From assembly GCF_900240975.1 (NCBI RefSeq), contig NZ_LT968775.1:620001-684000 (forward strand): a stretch of DNA of 64,000 nucleotides, given 5' to 3'. Shown here in pieces: positions 8,861 to 16,748 of this stretch (the first letter of the stretch is position 1; every line of letters starts with the position of its first letter). The notes below the pieces were generated by a model. The model made no database searches, had not been told where the DNA came from, and worked only from the letters and a program-made list of their open reading frames with translations. Position numbers and translations under genes: made by a program. The DNA comes from Mycobacterium sp. 4858. GTDB lineage: Bacteria; Actinomycetota; Actinomycetes; Mycobacteriales; Mycobacteriaceae.

Positions 8861-9090
8861 TCAGTTCCCTTTCGACACCCCACGACCGACCGCCCGAAAC
8901 GATTCCGCGACAACGTGTGCAGCTACGGCTTACCGCCAGTATCGGTGGTGGCGCAAGTGTTGTGGCTTGACCGGGTTCGGCCGCAAGATCGTACGCCGGG
9001 GTCCCGGCGAGCAGCTACTGCAGGTAGGTGAACGCCGGGCGGCCAGAGGGGTTCGGGGGACGCGCGCCGGTACGCCACCCTGTTGCCCGC

Positions 9091-9843
9091 CTATTGCTTG
9101 TCGACCTTTGCAGCGATCTGGTTGGCGATGTTGACGCCGAGGTCTCCGACGTCCTTGCGGCACGCGTCGACGTCGATGACGACGTTGTTGCGGACGGTCA
9201 GCGCCCGCTGACACGGCATGGTGACGTTCCCGGCGTTAGCGGTGACGGTCACCGTCACGGCGGCGCGCACAACCCCGTTGGTGGTGGCAACGTCGCCGAC
9301 CTTCCACTGCAGTTCCGGTTGACCGCCCTCAGCGGGAACGGTGTCCTGGCGGTTGGCGCAGGCCGGCCACCGCTGGGACGAGGCAGTGAAGAATGCGGTC
9401 GCCTGATCCGGCGAAGGAAACAACACCACGAACTGATCGACGTCCGGCCTTTCCATGTCGGTCGCACCCGGGGGAGCGGGTGCGACGTCGTGGTAGCCGT
9501 AGACCGCGCTGTTCCCGCTGTCGGCGTAAACGCCTTCCAGGGCCGCGCGGATGGCATAGGCGCATTCGGGGGGAACCGTGTAGTCACTGCGCTTGACCGG
9601 GTCTAGTACCAGAGCGGTTTTCGGCGGGTCGCTGTAAGTACCCGTGACGCCGAGCGCGGTGTCCAGCTCGGTCGGGCTGAGCATGAGGTTGGCCAGCTGG
9701 TCCTTCGTCAGGGGCCCCTTCGGCCCCGCCGTGGTGGTCGTGGTGGACGGCGAGGCGGCGCCGCCCCCTTCTTTGTGGGCGCAACCGCAGAGCAGGATTC
9801 CGACGGAGGCGGCAACGGCGACTGCGGTTTTCAGCTGGCGCAT
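9091..9843 (-). CDS. Lipoprotein with PknH-type sensor domain
   Basis: A 250-residue exported lipoprotein. The signal sequence has lipobox ILLCGC; a Ser/Thr-rich linker (PSTTTTTAGPKGP) follows. The domain has the features of the PknH-like extracellular sensor family: LMLSPTELDTALGV, one Cys in VPPECAYAIRAALE, FPSPDQATAFFTASSQRWPAC, PCQRALTVRNNVVIDVDAC and a terminal ANQIAAKVDKQ. The Cys residues probably form two disulphides. ATG 9843 is preceded by GGAAGGG, which decides it over longer in-frame options. No kinase domain is attached. Ligand unknown. Confidence 0.85.
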   Translation of the reverse strand: MRQLKTAVAVAASVGILLCGCAHKEGGGAASPSTTTTTAGPKGPLTKDQLANLMLSPTELDTALGVTGTYSDPPKTALVLDPVKRSDYTVPPECAYAIRAALEGVYADSGNSAVYGYHDVAPAPPGATDMERPDVDQFVVLFPSPDQATAFFTASSQRWPACANRQDTVPAEGGQPELQWKVGDVATTNGVVRAAVTVTVTANAGNVTMPCQRALTVRNNVVIDVDACRKDVGDLGVNIANQIAAKVDKQ

Positions 9844-9988
9844 GTCGAGGCCCTTCCTGCTCGAGTTCCCTCTCGAGCATCTTCGCGCGCCCCCAGCGCG
9901 TCGGGTGTTCACGAGTTGTTCGCCAACGAAGCCTACGACAGCAGCCTTCTCCTGCGAGGAAAATCCGCACCAAGCGATATGTTCCCGG

Positions 9989-10363
9989 GTGTCCGCAGTG
10001 AACTTCACCTCGGTGGCGCCGATCGTGCCGGTCCGAGACCTCGATGCCGCGATCGACCGCTATCGACGACTTGGGTTCGACGCACGCAAATACGACGGCC
10101 CCGAGCGTTACGGGTTCGCCGACCGCGGACCGGTGTCGATCCACCTCACCGAATGGGACGAGCACGACCCGCTGCGGACGGCCGCCGGCGTGTATCTCTA
10201 CGTCAGCGACGCCGACGCTCTCTACGCGGAGTGGGCGGCGCTGGAAGGCCTCGATGGCCGCCTGATCCCACCGCAGGACACGGACTATGGTCTGCGCGAA
10301 TTCGCCTACGTCGATCCGGACGGCACCGCGCACCGCGTTGGCTCGCGCATCCAATCAGGTTGA
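9989..10363 (+). CDS. VOC / glyoxalase-bleomycin-resistance-like protein
   Basis: About 124 residues from GTG 9989 (GTG 9998 is also possible). One VOC unit is visible: VAPIVPVRDLDAAIDRYRRL, YGFADRGPVSIHLTEWDE, and GLREFAYVDPDGTAHRVGS, with Glu and His positions suited to metal binding. The family includes glyoxalases, dioxygenases and antibiotic-binding proteins; this resembles the small bleomycin-binding-like type. Its end overlaps the convergent permease gene by 9 bases. The start has little SD support. Confidence 0.75.
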   Translation: MSAVNFTSVAPIVPVRDLDAAIDRYRRLGFDARKYDGPERYGFADRGPVSIHLTEWDEHDPLRTAAGVYLYVSDADALYAEWAALEGLDGRLIPPQDTDYGLREFAYVDPDGTAHRVGSRIQSG

Positions 10364-11257
10364 TACCGCGGGCGTTTCGCCGGCCGGCGGGGCGGCGGCC
10401 TGGCTGTGGGCCAGCGCCACCGTCGCCGCGGCCATGACCGCGACCGAGACGCCCAGCGCCACCAGGCCGACATCGTTGGTCCGGAGCGTCTCGCCCAGCA
10501 CGGTGACACCGAGCACCGATCCGACGACGGGCTCGGCGACGGTCACCGCGGGCAGCGACGCGGTGAGCGGGCCCGCCCGAAACGCCGACTGCTCCCAGGC
10601 GGTGGCCGCGATCGCCACCACCACCCACACGTACAACTCGGGTGTGCGGAGCAGGGCGGGGATGCCGTGGTCGAGCTGGTCGACCACGCCTTTGGTCAAG
10701 ACCGAGAACAGTCCCCACAGCGAGCCGGACATCAGCCCAAGCAACAGCGCCGCGACCGCGCCCGGGAACATGCGCGCGCCGATCACGCACAGGATGAGCG
10801 CCGGACCCATCACCAGCGCCACGATCGTCCATATGTGCACCGACCCGCGGGGAGTCCCCTCCTGGGGGTCGCCGACCGTCACCACGATCGCCACCGCGGC
10901 CGCCAGCAACACCGCCCAAAGCGCTTGCCAGGCAGTAATTCTGCGGTGGTTCACCCGGGCGCTGATGAGCAACGCGAACAGCAACGACGTCACCAACAGC
11001 GCTTGCACGAGCACCACCGAGCCGAAGCCCAGCGCGGCGGCCTGAAACCCGAACCCGGCGCCGGCCACCAGGCTGCCGGTCCACCACTGACGGTCGCGCA
11101 GCAGCCGGCGAAACAGGGCGAGGGTGCCCACCGGTTCGTCGGTGACCTGTTGGGCGGATCGCTGCTGGATGACGTCGCCGATGCCCACCATCAGGGCGGC
11201 CGCGACCGCAAGGACCGCCGCGATGTCTGCTCTGCCCACCGAGATCTCCTGTCCCAT
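10355..11257 (-). CDS. DMT-superfamily permease (EamA/NIPA-like)
   Basis: A 300-residue protein with about ten hydrophobic helices in two internal halves, as in drug/metabolite transporters. The N-terminus, AALMVGIGDVIQQRSAQQV, and GFGSVVLVQALLVTSLLFAL also recall the NIPA-type branch. There is no signal peptide and the C-terminus is Ala/Pro-rich. It would sit in the plasma membrane; cargo cannot be read from sequence, and Mg2+ or metabolites are both possible. ATG 11257 is preceded by GGAGATCTC. Confidence 0.8.
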   Translation of the reverse strand: MGQEISVGRADIAAVLAVAAALMVGIGDVIQQRSAQQVTDEPVGTLALFRRLLRDRQWWTGSLVAGAGFGFQAAALGFGSVVLVQALLVTSLLFALLISARVNHRRITAWQALWAVLLAAAVAIVVTVGDPQEGTPRGSVHIWTIVALVMGPALILCVIGARMFPGAVAALLLGLMSGSLWGLFSVLTKGVVDQLDHGIPALLRTPELYVWVVVAIAATAWEQSAFRAGPLTASLPAVTVAEPVVGSVLGVTVLGETLRTNDVGLVALGVSVAVMAAATVALAHSQAAAPPAGETPAVST

Positions 11258-11381
11258 CAGCCCGACGCACGTCTCACCTTGCCAACCGATCCAAGGACTT
11301 GCGACCCTAGACGGTTGGGTGGCATCTGGCGGAATCTCGGGTCACGTTGCGCGCAGAAAGCAGACAGTGGAGGTCGCCACC

Positions 11382-11939
11382 ATGACAAACCGACGGTTGT
11401 TGCGTGTGCTGGTGTGGCCACCCGCCGCCGTCGCCGGCATTCTGGCGGCGTTGTATCTGCTCTTGCTCGGTTGGGGAACGCTGATGCGGGTACGACGCAT
11501 CAGCGACTGGACGCGGCAGCTCACCAAGCGGGGAAATCCTTACCTGCGCAAGATCGCCGGGACCCGACTGGGAATGCTCTACTTCAACCTCAGCGCACTG
11601 GAGCACGTCGGGCGGCGAAGTGGCCGAACCTATGTGACGCCGCTCAGCGCTTATCCGCTCGGTGACGGTTTCGTGCTCGCGGCGGCGTACCCCCACGTTG
11701 ACTGGCTGGACAACGTGCTGGCCGCCCGCACCTGCAGGCTCACCTGGAACGGCGCACAGTATGCGCTGGAAAACCCCGAGCTAATCCCGCGGGCAGCGGC
11801 GATGGAGGCTTATCCCTTGCTCGTGCGGCCATTCCTGGCAGGCGCCGCAGGACAGAACAAGTTCGTCTGGCTCCATCGCACGGCCGAAGGCGAAAGCGCG
11901 CAAGTCAATCCGGCGGTTGCAGCAGGGGAGCGCGGCTGA
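11382..11939 (+). CDS. Deazaflavin (F420)-dependent nitroreductase-family protein (Ddn-like)
   Basis: A 185-residue protein with an N-terminal hydrophobic anchor (residues ~8-32) followed by the split-beta-barrel Ddn/FGD-like domain. Diagnostic features are TRLGMLYFNLSALEHVGRRS with RRSGRTYVTPL, GFVLAAAYPHVDWLDNVLAA, and CRLTWNGAQYALENPELI. Such proteins use reduced F420 or bind fatty acids and menaquinone. ATG 11382 follows AGTGGAGGTCGCC. The TGA overlaps the next ATG by one base (TGATG), so the two are one translational unit. Confidence 0.85.
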   Translation: MTNRRLLRVLVWPPAAVAGILAALYLLLLGWGTLMRVRRISDWTRQLTKRGNPYLRKIAGTRLGMLYFNLSALEHVGRRSGRTYVTPLSAYPLGDGFVLAAAYPHVDWLDNVLAARTCRLTWNGAQYALENPELIPRAAAMEAYPLLVRPFLAGAAGQNKFVWLHRTAEGESAQVNPAVAAGERG

Positions 11940-12526
11940 TGAGTGACATCGGTGTGCTGGCGACCGAGGCGATCGGCCTGCTCATCGACGCCGTGGACCG
12001 GATTCCGCCGGAGAACTGGGACCGCCCGTCCAACCTCGAGGGCTGGAGCCTGCGCGATCTGGTGGGTCACGTGACCGGCAGCGCAGCGAAGGTGGTGACG
12101 CTCGTCGAGGACGGTGAAATCTGGGATCGTCCCTCTGCGCCGTCGGACTGGGTTTGCGACGACCCGGCCGGGCGGCTTCGTGGACTGGCAACGCGGCTGG
12201 ACGACGCGCTGCCGGGTGCCGACCTCGACGGGATGCGGAAATCGCCGGAAGGCCAGGTCCCTTTGCGCCGGGCGCTGACTTTTCCGGTTTCGGACCTGGC
12301 CATGCACGCCTGGGACATCCACCGCTCGCAAGGGCGGCTGATCGAGCTGCCCGCGGACCTGCTCGGGCTGTGCCGCGGTTTGGTGGAGTCGCTGCCGGAG
12401 CCTATGTTGCGGCGACCGGGCGGCTTCGGACCGGCCCAGGCCGCGCCGGATGATGCGACACCGACTGCTCGACTCATGGCTTTTCTCGGGCGCTCAGTCG
12501 ACGCCGGGGCCGTGCGGCACAACTGA
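11939..12526 (+). CDS. Mycothiol-dependent maleylpyruvate-isomerase-family protein
   Basis: A 195-residue cytosolic protein. It shows NWDRPSNLEGWSLRDLVGHV at the N-terminus (first metal-binding His), then FPVSDLAMHAWDIHRSQGRL with the two further His residues typical of DinB/MDMPI_N domains. A C-terminal Ala/Pro segment lacks a second domain. Members transfer or isomerise via mycothiol; the actual substrate is unknown. Coupling to the Ddn-like gene suggests they act on the same compound or redox process. Confidence 0.85.
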   Translation: MSDIGVLATEAIGLLIDAVDRIPPENWDRPSNLEGWSLRDLVGHVTGSAAKVVTLVEDGEIWDRPSAPSDWVCDDPAGRLRGLATRLDDALPGADLDGMRKSPEGQVPLRRALTFPVSDLAMHAWDIHRSQGRLIELPADLLGLCRGLVESLPEPMLRRPGGFGPAQAAPDDATPTARLMAFLGRSVDAGAVRHN

Positions 12527-12621
12527 TTTGCATTCAGCCCCTGCGTCGCATCAGTCACAAATCCACCACGAGTCATTGCCGCCGGCAGGGACGGATGCGC
12601 CGTGGGTGACCCCCCGGGGCG

Positions 12622-13011
12622 TCAGCTGTTGCGTCTGATTTTGAGCGCGGTGGTGATCATCGGGATTTGCAGCGGCAGCCGGGCCAGCGCGGCGATGCGC
12701 ATCGGCCAGGGCTTGCCCCACCACAACCGGCACATGTTGACGTTGGCCGGGAACACGCCGACGAAGAGTGCGGCGGCCGCCAGCGCGGCCTGCCGTCGGG
12801 TGCGCGGTGGCACCAAGAGCGCGCCGATGACTATCTCGGCGACTCCCGATGCGTAGGTGTAGAGCCGCGCGTCGCCGGGCAGCTCGGCGGGGACGATGTC
12901 GTCGAACGGCTTGGGCGCCAGGAAGTGCAGGGTGCCGACGCCCACGAGCATTGCCGCGATGCGGTAGGCCGTGTTCTGGGTCGCGTCGGATCCAGCGAGG
13001 GGGGTGGTCAT
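12622..13011 (-). CDS. DoxX-family small membrane protein
   Basis: A 129-residue integral membrane protein of four helices. It shows AAMLVGVGTLHFLAPKPFDD, YASGVAEIVIGALLVPPRTR, ALFVGVFPANVNMCRLWWGK and PLQIPMITTALKIRR. This is the DoxX/DUF417-like fold; the N-terminal H-F-x-x-P-K-P-F-D motif is conserved. ATG 13011 overlaps the stop of the HD-domain gene (ATGA), so it is the last gene of the HxlR-led operon. Biochemical role unknown; family members link to redox or quinone processes. Confidence 0.8.
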   Translation of the reverse strand: MTTPLAGSDATQNTAYRIAAMLVGVGTLHFLAPKPFDDIVPAELPGDARLYTYASGVAEIVIGALLVPPRTRRQAALAAAALFVGVFPANVNMCRLWWGKPWPMRIAALARLPLQIPMITTALKIRRNS

Positions 13012-13805
13012 CGACCTATTGTGTCTTGTGCCGTGGTGAATGTGCTCCAGCGGACCGCCGTGGGAAAGATCGGTCCAAAGCACGCGAATCGACAGCCGGG
13101 GTTTCGGCGTGCTTCCTCCTTGACGAGTCGGGCGGTGTCCTCGGCGAATCCGTCTCGGGAGTAGCGGTTGAGGATCTCGTCGAGGTTGTCGGGGTGCAGC
13201 GCCCATTGCTGGGCCAGGACGTCGACCAATCCGCCCACACGGAGCCAGTGAGCTATCGCTCCGTATCGGTGCGCCGGGACGAACGGGTTGAGGTTGGTCG
13301 TGATGGCCAGGGCCACGCTGTCCTGACGTGAGCCCGTCCACCCGGCGGCCGCCGCGATCTCGCGAGCCTGTCTGGCGCCGGCGACGGTGAAGCACCCTCG
13401 CCGACCGGGGTCGAAGAGCCCGACGTCGTGGAGTAGCGCTGCGACACAAAGCGCTTCGCGGTCGATTGGGTCGGGGTGACCGCTCAACTCGTAGCGGATG
13501 GCCGTGAAGTAATAGGTGCGGTAACTGTGGTTGACGATCTGCGGGCTGGCGACGGCGCGCAGGCGCTCCTCGGCCGCGCGGACTGCGTCCGTGCGCGGCG
13601 GTGCCCACTGCGCCAGGTCGATTTTTCGGGGAACCTCGGGTGCGGCAATAGGAAAGCGGCGGAGCGCCCAGCGCAGTCGGGGAGCGGCGTCACCGAGTAG
13701 CACCGCGCCGGTGCCGGCGAGCAGAGCCAGGCGCTGGGGCACCGACAGCGGCGGGCCGCCCCGTCTTTCCCATTCCAGCGAGCCAACCGGGGGCGTGTGG
13801 ACCAT
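13008..13805 (-). CDS. HD-domain phosphohydrolase-like protein
   Basis: A 265-residue protein with an HD metal-binding core: HSYRTYYFTAIRYEL supplies the first His and ALLHDVGLFD the HD pair. A later His occurs near DNLDEILNRYSRD. The arrangement resembles the cyanamide-hydratase/HD family, not nucleotide-cyclic hydrolases. The N-terminal ~60 residues contain a short hydrophobic stretch (LALLAGTGAVLLGDAAP). ATG 13805 is 3 bases after the hydrolase stop and its TGA overlaps the DoxX start. The specific reaction is not known. Confidence 0.8.
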   Translation of the reverse strand: MVHTPPVGSLEWERRGGPPLSVPQRLALLAGTGAVLLGDAAPRLRWALRRFPIAAPEVPRKIDLAQWAPPRTDAVRAAEERLRAVASPQIVNHSYRTYYFTAIRYELSGHPDPIDREALCVAALLHDVGLFDPGRRGCFTVAGARQAREIAAAAGWTGSRQDSVALAITTNLNPFVPAHRYGAIAHWLRVGGLVDVLAQQWALHPDNLDEILNRYSRDGFAEDTARLVKEEARRNPGCRFACFGPIFPTAVRWSTFTTAQDTIGR

Positions 13806-13808
13806 CGG

Positions 13809-14681
13809 TCACTCCGCTCTCGTCGGGTGTGCGTCAAGGAAGCCCTCGATCGCGGTGACAAGGCGATCGGGCTGCTCTTCGGGGATGAAGGTGCGGCTGC
13901 CGGCGATTAGTTCAAATTGGCCTTGCGGCAATAGCTTTGCCAGCCGCCGTCCGTGGTCGCGGGGAAAGATCTTGTCGTTGTCGGCCCAGAGCACGAGCGC
14001 GGGTTTGTCGAAGCCGGTGAGCCGGTCCGCGGCCTCGAACGTGTATTTCGTGTCGACCGCTCGTAGCATGCGCCGGAAGTCGCGCCTGACTCCCGGGTTG
14101 AGGCGCACGGGGTCGGTGAAGGAGCGCATGATGTCTGGGGGCATGGGCCGTGAGGTCACAAACCCGTAGGCAGTGGGCAGGCGCTGGATCGCCTTGAACT
14201 GCGCCGTGTAGGCGACGATCCAGGTGAGTAGCCGCGAGCGTGCCATCACCTCCAGGTACTTCTGTGGCGTCGGCGGGAACTTCTCGAACGCGTCGCACGA
14301 GGTGAGCACCAGGCGGGCGATCCGTTCAGGGTGGCGTCCCACCAGCGCCTGCGCGACGGCGCCACCCGTGTCGTTGGCGACGATCGTGACGTCGTCGAGG
14401 CCCAAGGCGGCGATGAAGTCCGCGGTGATCCGGGCCATGCCGGGCAGCGACAGATCTGCATCGGCTTTCAGCGGCAGCGAATGCGAGCCCCACGGCAGGT
14501 CTGGCGTGATGCATCGATGGCTGCGGGCCAAGCGCGGCACGATGTTTCGCCACAGATCGCCGTTGACGCCGACGCCATGCACGAACACGATCGGCGGGCC
14601 ATCGCCGCGGTCGCGGTAGTTGATCGCGCCTTGCGGGATGACGACGCGACGCTCCTGGCCAAGATCGGCACTGATCGACAT
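13809..14681 (-). CDS. Alpha/beta hydrolase
   Basis: A 290-residue hydrolase. The oxyanion HGVGVNGDLW, strand/turn VIVANDTGGAVAQALVGRHP (Asp at the nucleophile-elbow position, so a dehalogenase/epoxide-hydrolase-like chemistry is possible), and late acid LWADNDKIFP are visible; the expected C-terminal His of the triad appears lost (IAGSRTFIPEEQPD has Arg where Gly-His is expected). This may make it inactive or non-hydrolytic. ATG 14681 lies just downstream of a perfect palindrome. It is the second gene of the HxlR operon. Confidence 0.82.
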   Translation of the reverse strand: MSISADLGQERRVVIPQGAINYRDRGDGPPIVFVHGVGVNGDLWRNIVPRLARSHRCITPDLPWGSHSLPLKADADLSLPGMARITADFIAALGLDDVTIVANDTGGAVAQALVGRHPERIARLVLTSCDAFEKFPPTPQKYLEVMARSRLLTWIVAYTAQFKAIQRLPTAYGFVTSRPMPPDIMRSFTDPVRLNPGVRRDFRRMLRAVDTKYTFEAADRLTGFDKPALVLWADNDKIFPRDHGRRLAKLLPQGQFELIAGSRTFIPEEQPDRLVTAIEGFLDAHPTRAE

Positions 14682-14688
14682 GAGAGCA

Positions 14689-14707
14689 TACTTGCATGGT
14701 GCAAGTA
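14689..14707. promoter_or_regulatory. Perfect 8-bp-arm palindrome, probable HxlR operator
   Basis: TACTTGCA-TGG-TGCAAGTA, arms fully complementary, between the HxlR stop (14726) and hydrolase ATG (14681). Its core GCATGGTGCAAGT recurs exactly at 15235-15247, over the HxlR start codon. Confidence 0.65.
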
Positions 14708-14725
14708 GGTCGGCAATGGCGCGAC

Positions 14726-15238
14726 TCAATGTCGCGCCGGACGGCCTTCCCACGCAGCCAGTTGAGGCGGTGTCAGGGTGGTCGGCTCGCCATCCGCTCC
14801 GACGGCACCGGGCGCGGGCACGACGCGCAGGTCGCGCAGCCCGATGGGTTCGTCGCAGTGCTCGCATCGCAGCGCGCCACCGGCCTCGTGATCGCAGCCG
14901 GTGTGGAGGATCAGGACCTCGGGGCCGTCCGGACCCGGTTCGTGTCGGTCGGCCCAGGCCGTCAGCGTCAACACCACTGGGAACAGGTCGCGGCCCTTTG
15001 GGGTCAGGTGGTACGAGCCGCGCGACCCGCTGCGCTCCAGCACGCCGTGATCGACCAGCTTCTGCAGCCGAGCGCTTAACACATTTGTCGCCAGCCCGAG
15101 GCTGCGAAGGAATTCGTCGTAGCGGGTCAACCCGTGGAAGGCATCGCGGACGATCAGCAGCGTCCAGCGCTCGCCGAGGATCGTCAGCGCACGGGCGAGC
15201 GCACAGCTCTGGCCCGTGTAGTCGCGCCCAAGTGGCAT
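14726..15238 (-). CDS. HxlR-family transcriptional regulator
   Basis: A 170-residue winged-helix regulator. MPLGRDYTGQSCALARAL, GERWTLLIVRDAFHGLTRYD, LGLATNVLSARLQKLVDHGV and YHLTPKGRDLFPVVLTL are the classic HxlR features, with a Cys near the N-terminus. A C-terminal extension carries CDHEAGGALRCEHCDE, a possible zinc site. It heads a four-gene operon (HxlR, hydrolase, HD, DoxX). A motif covering its own ATG (15236-15238) is repeated upstream of the hydrolase, so autoregulation is likely. Confidence 0.9.
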   Translation of the reverse strand: MPLGRDYTGQSCALARALTILGERWTLLIVRDAFHGLTRYDEFLRSLGLATNVLSARLQKLVDHGVLERSGSRGSYHLTPKGRDLFPVVLTLTAWADRHEPGPDGPEVLILHTGCDHEAGGALRCEHCDEPIGLRDLRVVPAPGAVGADGEPTTLTPPQLAAWEGRPARH

Positions 15239-15247
15239 GGTGCAAGT
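15235..15247. promoter_or_regulatory. Second copy of the putative HxlR operator core
   Basis: GCATGGTGCAAGT is identical in 13 bases to the right part of the palindrome at 14689-14707. The left arm here is imperfect (AGTGGCA, 5/7). It overlaps the regulator's start codon, so binding would block its expression. Confidence 0.55.
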
Positions 15248-15395
15248 TTAGGCCGCCGGCGGTTGCTTGATTGTTAGCGCCGTCACAGACCGCGGGGTCC
15301 GCAACCTAGCCCGTTACTATTGCTCATACGGTATTGAATACGATTCCATCCACCCGTTGCTGCCGACCGCAGCCAGACACTTCGAGGTTGAGCAC

Positions 15396-16571
15396 ATGGC
15401 CACACCCGTCATTGTCGGAGCGGTTCGGACGGCGATCGGCCGTTCCTTCAAGGGCACGCTCGTCAACACACCCCCCGAGACGCTGATCACCACGGTGCTT
15501 CCGGAGGTGGTGCGCAGGTCCGGCGTCGACCCATCCGCGATCGATGACATCATCTTCGCCGAATCCCATTACGGCGGCGGCGATTTGGCGCGTTATGCGG
15601 CGACCGCGACCGGCATGGAGGACATTCCCGGCCAATCGGTGAACCGGCACTGCGCGGGCAGCCTGACCGCCATCGGAAACGCCGCGGCCCAGATCGGCTC
15701 CGGGATGGAACGCGTCCTCATCGCCGGCGGCGTGCAGTCGTTGTCGATGACGCCGCTGACCAACTGGCGAATTCCCGGTCCTGAGCTGAAGTTCCAGGAG
15801 CAGTGGATGCCGCCGACACATGTGGAGACGCCCGATGCGCCCACCCGGGACATGTCGATCACCGTCGGCTGGAATACGGCGCAGGCGGTCGGCATCACCC
15901 GCGAGGAAATGGACGCTTGGGCCGCGCGCTCGCATCAGCGCGCCATCGCTGCCATGGATGCGGGCAAGTTCGTCGACGAGATCGTCCCGCTGAAGGTCAC
16001 CCAGCTCGACGGTTCGGTGATCGACTTCTCCGTCGACGAGCATCCCCGCCGGGACACCACCGTCGAGAAGCTGGCCGCACTCAAGGTGCTGCACCCCGAG
16101 ATCGAGGGGTTCTCGATCACCGCGGGCAACAGCAGTGGCACCAATGACGCCGCCGCGGCGGTCGCCCTCGTCGATCGCGAGTACGCCACCGCGGAGAACC
16201 TCAACGTGATGGGCACGGTGCGGGCGTGGGCCGCCGCGGGTGTCGCCCCCAGGGACACCGGGCTGGGTGCCGTCAAGGTCATCGGCAAGGTGCTGCAGCG
16301 GGCCGGTCTGTCGGTCGGCGACGTGGCGCTGTGGGAGATCAACGAGGCGTTCGCCTCGGTACCGATCGCCGCGTGCCGCGAGTACGGCCTCGACGAGGAG
16401 AAGGTGAACTTCTCCGGTAGCGGGTGCAGCCTCGGCCACCCCATCGCGGCGTCGGGCGCGCGCATGGTGACCACGCTGGCCTATGAGCTGGCCCGCAGGG
16501 GCGGCGGCATCGGCGTCGCGGCCATGTGCGCGGGCGGCGGCCAGGGCGGTGCCGTCGTCATCGAGGTCTAG
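15396..16571 (+). CDS. Thiolase (acetyl-CoA acetyltransferase / 3-ketoacyl-CoA thiolase)
   Basis: A 391-residue cytosolic thiolase that would cleave 3-ketoacyl-CoA or condense acyl-CoAs. The nucleophile is Cys86 in SVNRHCAGSL. NEAFASVP, GSGCSLGHPIAASGARM (catalytic His) and the second Cys in CAGGGQGGA are all present, so it should be active. ATG 15396 begins family homology (MATPVIVGAVRTAIGR). A short palindrome GTATTGAATAC lies at 15331-15341, about 55 bases upstream. The stop is immediately followed by a 53-bp tandem repeat. Confidence 0.95.
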   Translation: MATPVIVGAVRTAIGRSFKGTLVNTPPETLITTVLPEVVRRSGVDPSAIDDIIFAESHYGGGDLARYAATATGMEDIPGQSVNRHCAGSLTAIGNAAAQIGSGMERVLIAGGVQSLSMTPLTNWRIPGPELKFQEQWMPPTHVETPDAPTRDMSITVGWNTAQAVGITREEMDAWAARSHQRAIAAMDAGKFVDEIVPLKVTQLDGSVIDFSVDEHPRRDTTVEKLAALKVLHPEIEGFSITAGNSSGTNDAAAAVALVDREYATAENLNVMGTVRAWAAAGVAPRDTGLGAVKVIGKVLQRAGLSVGDVALWEINEAFASVPIAACREYGLDEEKVNFSGSGCSLGHPIAASGARMVTTLAYELARRGGGIGVAAMCAGGGQGGAVVIEV

Positions 16572-16690
16572 CGGCGATCGCGAGCGCGGCGAAGCCGGGC
16601 GAGGCGGGTCGCCGCCATTGGGCGCGGCGATCGCGAGCGCGGCGAAGCCGGGCGAGGCGGGTCGCCGCCATTGGGCGCGGCGATCGCGAG
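16571..16690. repeat. 53-bp tandem repeat, about 2.3 copies
   Basis: Copy 1 is 16571-16623, copy 2 is 16624-16676 (identical by eye), and copy 3 is partial, 16677-16690, then diverges. The unit begins GCGGCGATCGCGAGCGCGGC and ends GGTCGCCGCCATTGGGC. It lies between convergent genes and starts on the last base of the thiolase stop codon. It is a likely VNTR; I see no match to the classic MIRU consensus. Confidence 0.85.
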
Positions 16691-16694
16691 GTCT

Positions 16695-16711
16695 GGCGGC
16701 GGATCGCCGCC
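16695..16711. terminator. Hairpin between convergent genes
   Basis: GGCGGCG-GAT-CGCCGCC, a 7-bp perfect stem, lies in the degenerate end of the tandem repeat. No U tract follows. As it lies between convergent genes it could act on both strands. Confidence 0.4.
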
Positions 16712-16748
16712 ATCCGGTTCAGCAGCGGGTCGCCGCCAACGGGTCTGC

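Noticed and set aside
8861..9090. Mg2+ riboswitch (M-box or ykoK type) before the MgtE-like gene
   Set aside because: I saw no convincing conserved M-box blocks by eye; a covariance-model search would be needed to be sure.
14682..15245. Upstream extension of the hydrolase frame over HxlR
   Set aside because: Shadow frame of the HxlR gene; ATG 14681 starts the hydrolase homology.
16571..16748. Classic MIRU element
   Set aside because: The 53-bp period is suggestive, but the sequence does not match the MIRU consensus with its overlapping stop/start codons as I remember it.
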